Part shown: positions 59,537 to 64,000 of the stretch, one piece after another
Position numbering within the stretch: the first letter of the stretch is position 1
Layout: every line of letters begins with the position of its first letter
Origin: Cryphonectria parasitica EP155
Lineage: Eukaryota > Ascomycota > Sordariomycetes > Diaporthales > Cryphonectriaceae
DNA: 64,000 bases
Direction: 5' to 3'
NCBI RefSeq assembly: GCF_011745365.1
Contig: NW_024468912.1
Location: 1,984,001 to 2,048,000, forward strand
Notes under the pieces: generated by a model
Seen by the model: the letters and a program-made list of their open reading frames with translations, nothing else
Databases searched by the model: none
What the model was told of the DNA's origin: nothing
Made by a program: the position numbers and the translations under genes

Positions 59537-61906
59537 GGAGGTCGCTTTTCTTCTTCTTCTTCTTCTTCTTTCTCGGAGGAGGAGAGAGGGGAACTGAGCG
59601 TGGATCAGGTGTTGAAGGCTTGGGCGGATCGGATGGCTGGGAAAAGGTCGGCGTTGATGGGAGCTGTGCCAGAGGAGGAGGAGGAGGAGGAGGAGTGGGA
59701 GCTTGCGACGTTTGTGGGGAGCGAGGATGAGGTCGTTGCTGGGAAGAGGGCCTGGTTGATGAGAGCTGCCGATTAGATGCGCCAGCTGTGCTGGCTGGCT
59801 CGCGGTATGATAAGGAAAATAGGTAATGAGCTGTACTTTGTCTTTTTTTTTTACGATTGTATTAGAAGAATCAGGTCGGAATGGACCGGATTGGCTGGCC
59901 CCGAGGATCGAATTTGGGTCATTCAGATACCGGCGGCACGGAGGCCTTGGGACCAGGCAAGATGCCATGTCCTCATGTTGTCAATGACAGTCCTATATGA
60001 ATTGATTATGGTCCTCCTTACCCTATACGAGCCCATCGTACTTGTAAGTCCCTACTTTATGTGCTATGGCTGATGGATGCCCGGTTGAAGTCTATCTCCC
60101 CTGTCGTCATGGTTTGCTTTGAGGGCCAATTATATAGGCCAGGTGGTGGGTTTTACAGGTCTCTTGCATAATGTCAGCTGACTATTTTGACGACACGCTT
60201 TCAACTTGGTTCAGTGAAGATTAAGGTTGCCTTGGGCCTGCAAGTAAAAGTTTCTCAACATATAACGGGGCTGAGTGTGGAAGAGTGCATGGCTTCTTCA
60301 AGGAAGACTTTCTGTCACAAGCCATCCAATCTAGGTCGGCCCACTATCAATCCATAGACGATAGATAGATAATACCACAGACTACACAGTGGAAGGACAA
60401 GAGAGAGAAAGAAAAAGATGAACCTGGTCACCGGTCTCCTCACGCCCAGCGTAATACACCCCTTTTTTCATAGCGCATGCATACCAAACACCACAGCGTG
60501 CCCACGCAAGCGACGGCCCTGCAGAGATTCTCGCCCAGGCCAGACGGATTCGGAAAGCACGAAATACATCTTTACAACGACCAGATTTTCTTTTGAGCTT
60601 ATCGATGGCTGGTTCAAAATTCGGAGCCTCCACCATGCTCATGACCATTGTCCCAAGATCGAAAATGCCGCCCTGGTACTGGAGCGTTACTCTTACCGTT
60701 GCGGCAGAATCCCGCTTTTTCCGTGTTGGTTGCTACTATTGACAGCAGCTTCGTTCATATGAGCAAGTGAATGAGATGGGGATCAGATTGAGTTGGTGAA
60801 TGTCTGTGGGCAGCCCTCAAGAGCTGCTCCAGAGCGGGCCTTGCCTGTCGGCTAACCACTTCACTGACACCGCAACAACAAGAGACCAGAATCGCATCCG
60901 CAAGACCACTCTCTTCCTGTGCTGGCAGCCTTCGTCCCACGGTTTGCGTGCCACAGCAAGCTAGCCAGCGTATGCATGACGATCCCGCAACGTCTTGGCT
61001 TGCGCCTCATTGATCCATCGCCTTGAGACCATGTTCACGCCTCGACCCAACTTCTCCCTTAATTATATCAACATCTATTGGCAGCCCAGAAGAATTCGGC
61101 GGACTTAAATGGGTGCAAGAAGAAGAAAAGAAACCAGAGAAAAAGCGCTTGGAATTACCTGCAGTCATATCTGGAAAGAGGGATGGCGGACAGCTCCCTC
61201 GTCTCCCTTCCTACATCGGCATGAGAGAACGATGACTCCAAACCCTAAGCACCAAGATAAACCTCCATCACCAACCTTAAAATCACCTCACCCATCTCAA
61301 AGACAGTGGGCACATAGAGGAACATCTTTCAAGCGAGAAAGAAAAACCAGAAGGGAAGAGAGGGAAAGAAAAAAAAAGGTGACAGGAAAGAACAAGAACA
61401 AGATAAAACAACTGCTGTCTCTTTAAACATCTGCATCCACTCATCCGCGGCTCTCGGCGCCGTAGCAGCATGGAGAGATAGACGGCCGAATGGCCCCCGA
61501 CTATCGCTGCGGTGCCGATGAGCAAGCAAGGCCTAGCGAAACGTCGAAGAAGCTGAGGATGACGTGCTCGCTCCCCCACTCCTACAAGCGCGCCGGTCTA
61601 TCCCAGTTTGGGACTTAGAGAGCCATTGTTAGTAGATGAATTCCCTCCCTTTGAGGCGTACTCGAGAAGATTTATATGGAGGGGAGGTGGTCACGAGAGG
61701 GCATGGGGTGCTTCTTAGGTAAACGGGTTAGAAGATTGATTTTCTGCCTCCTTGCCTCTTCTGTGGCATTCGAACTTTATTTAAAGAAGGGGTGAGGTCC
61801 GCTTTCTTTTGACGTCGTGTTGTGTAACCTGAGATAAGAAACCCAAAAACGACACAAAGTGTATTCCTCTCCCCAAGGCCCGAATCAATTGGCATTCTAT
61901 ATCACC
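59537..61906. other. intergenic; in-frame extension of MARVEL gene, then promoter of met17
   Basis: Holds a TTC/TCT microsatellite (about 59547-59571), a GAG repeat (about 59674-59698), and the open extension to 59776. TTTATTTAAAG near 61772 is a plausible TATA element for the sulfhydrylase gene. Nothing else recognised. Confidence 0.45.

Positions 61907-64000
<2,094 letters not shown>

Overview
The window looks like nuclear DNA of a filamentous ascomycete, most likely a Sordariomycete. Coding exons are GC-rich with C-ending codons. Introns are short (mostly 50-200 bp) with GTRNGT-type donors and CTRAY branch sites. There is a Neurospora-like plasma-membrane H+-ATPase, an SMN homologue without a Tudor domain, a bZIP-DUF3425 regulator, and an AT-rich, LTR-bearing island with the look of repeat-induced point mutation (RIP). 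I rebuilt 14 protein-coding genes by joining exons at splice sites that keep the frame and the family motifs. Every stated exon set sums to a multiple of three.

Layout. 2.2-3.4 kb: SMN (minus), built from five short exons. 6.0-8.0 kb: FGGY carbohydrate kinase (plus). 8.6-12.1 kb: nucleoporin Nic96/Nup93 (plus) with an FG-repeat N-terminus. 13.7-15.6 kb: bZIP-DUF3425 factor (plus). 17.2-18.9 kb: DCAF4-like WD40 protein (minus). 20.9-21.5 kb: small ABM-like protein (plus). 22.0-24.9 kb: PMA1 (minus). 25-38 kb: a long gene-poor stretch holding only a doubtful small secreted protein and a cluster of hairpins. 38.2-40.9 kb: Seb1/Nrd1-type CID-RRM termination factor (minus). 43.1-44.9 kb: mitochondrial citrate synthase (plus). 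46.6-47.8 kb: Yhm2-type mitochondrial citrate carrier (plus). 48.6-52.2 kb: large WD40 protein, possibly DIM-9/Raf1-like (minus). 52.2-54.0 kb: AT-rich island with two adjacent LTR-like copies. 54.1-56.3 kb: peroxisomal acyl-CoA synthetase ending in AKL (minus). 58.8-59.5 kb: MARVEL membrane protein (plus). 61.9-63.6 kb: O-acetylhomoserine sulfhydrylase (plus).

Most genes are unrelated housekeeping genes, as expected on a fungal chromosome arm. The one clear functional pair is citrate synthase next to the citrate/2-oxoglutarate carrier, on the same strand. Two WD40 proteins (DCAF4-like and the possible DIM-9/Raf1-like one) could both be CUL4-DDB1 substrate receptors. No biosynthetic cluster, CRISPR array, rRNA or tRNA gene was found. 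The points most worth a second look are the AT-rich/LTR island abutting the possible heterochromatin gene, the hairpin cluster at 35.5-36.1 kb, the coding-like extension after the MARVEL stop codon, and terminal mini-exons carrying regulatory tails (PMA1) or targeting signals (acyl-CoA synthetase).
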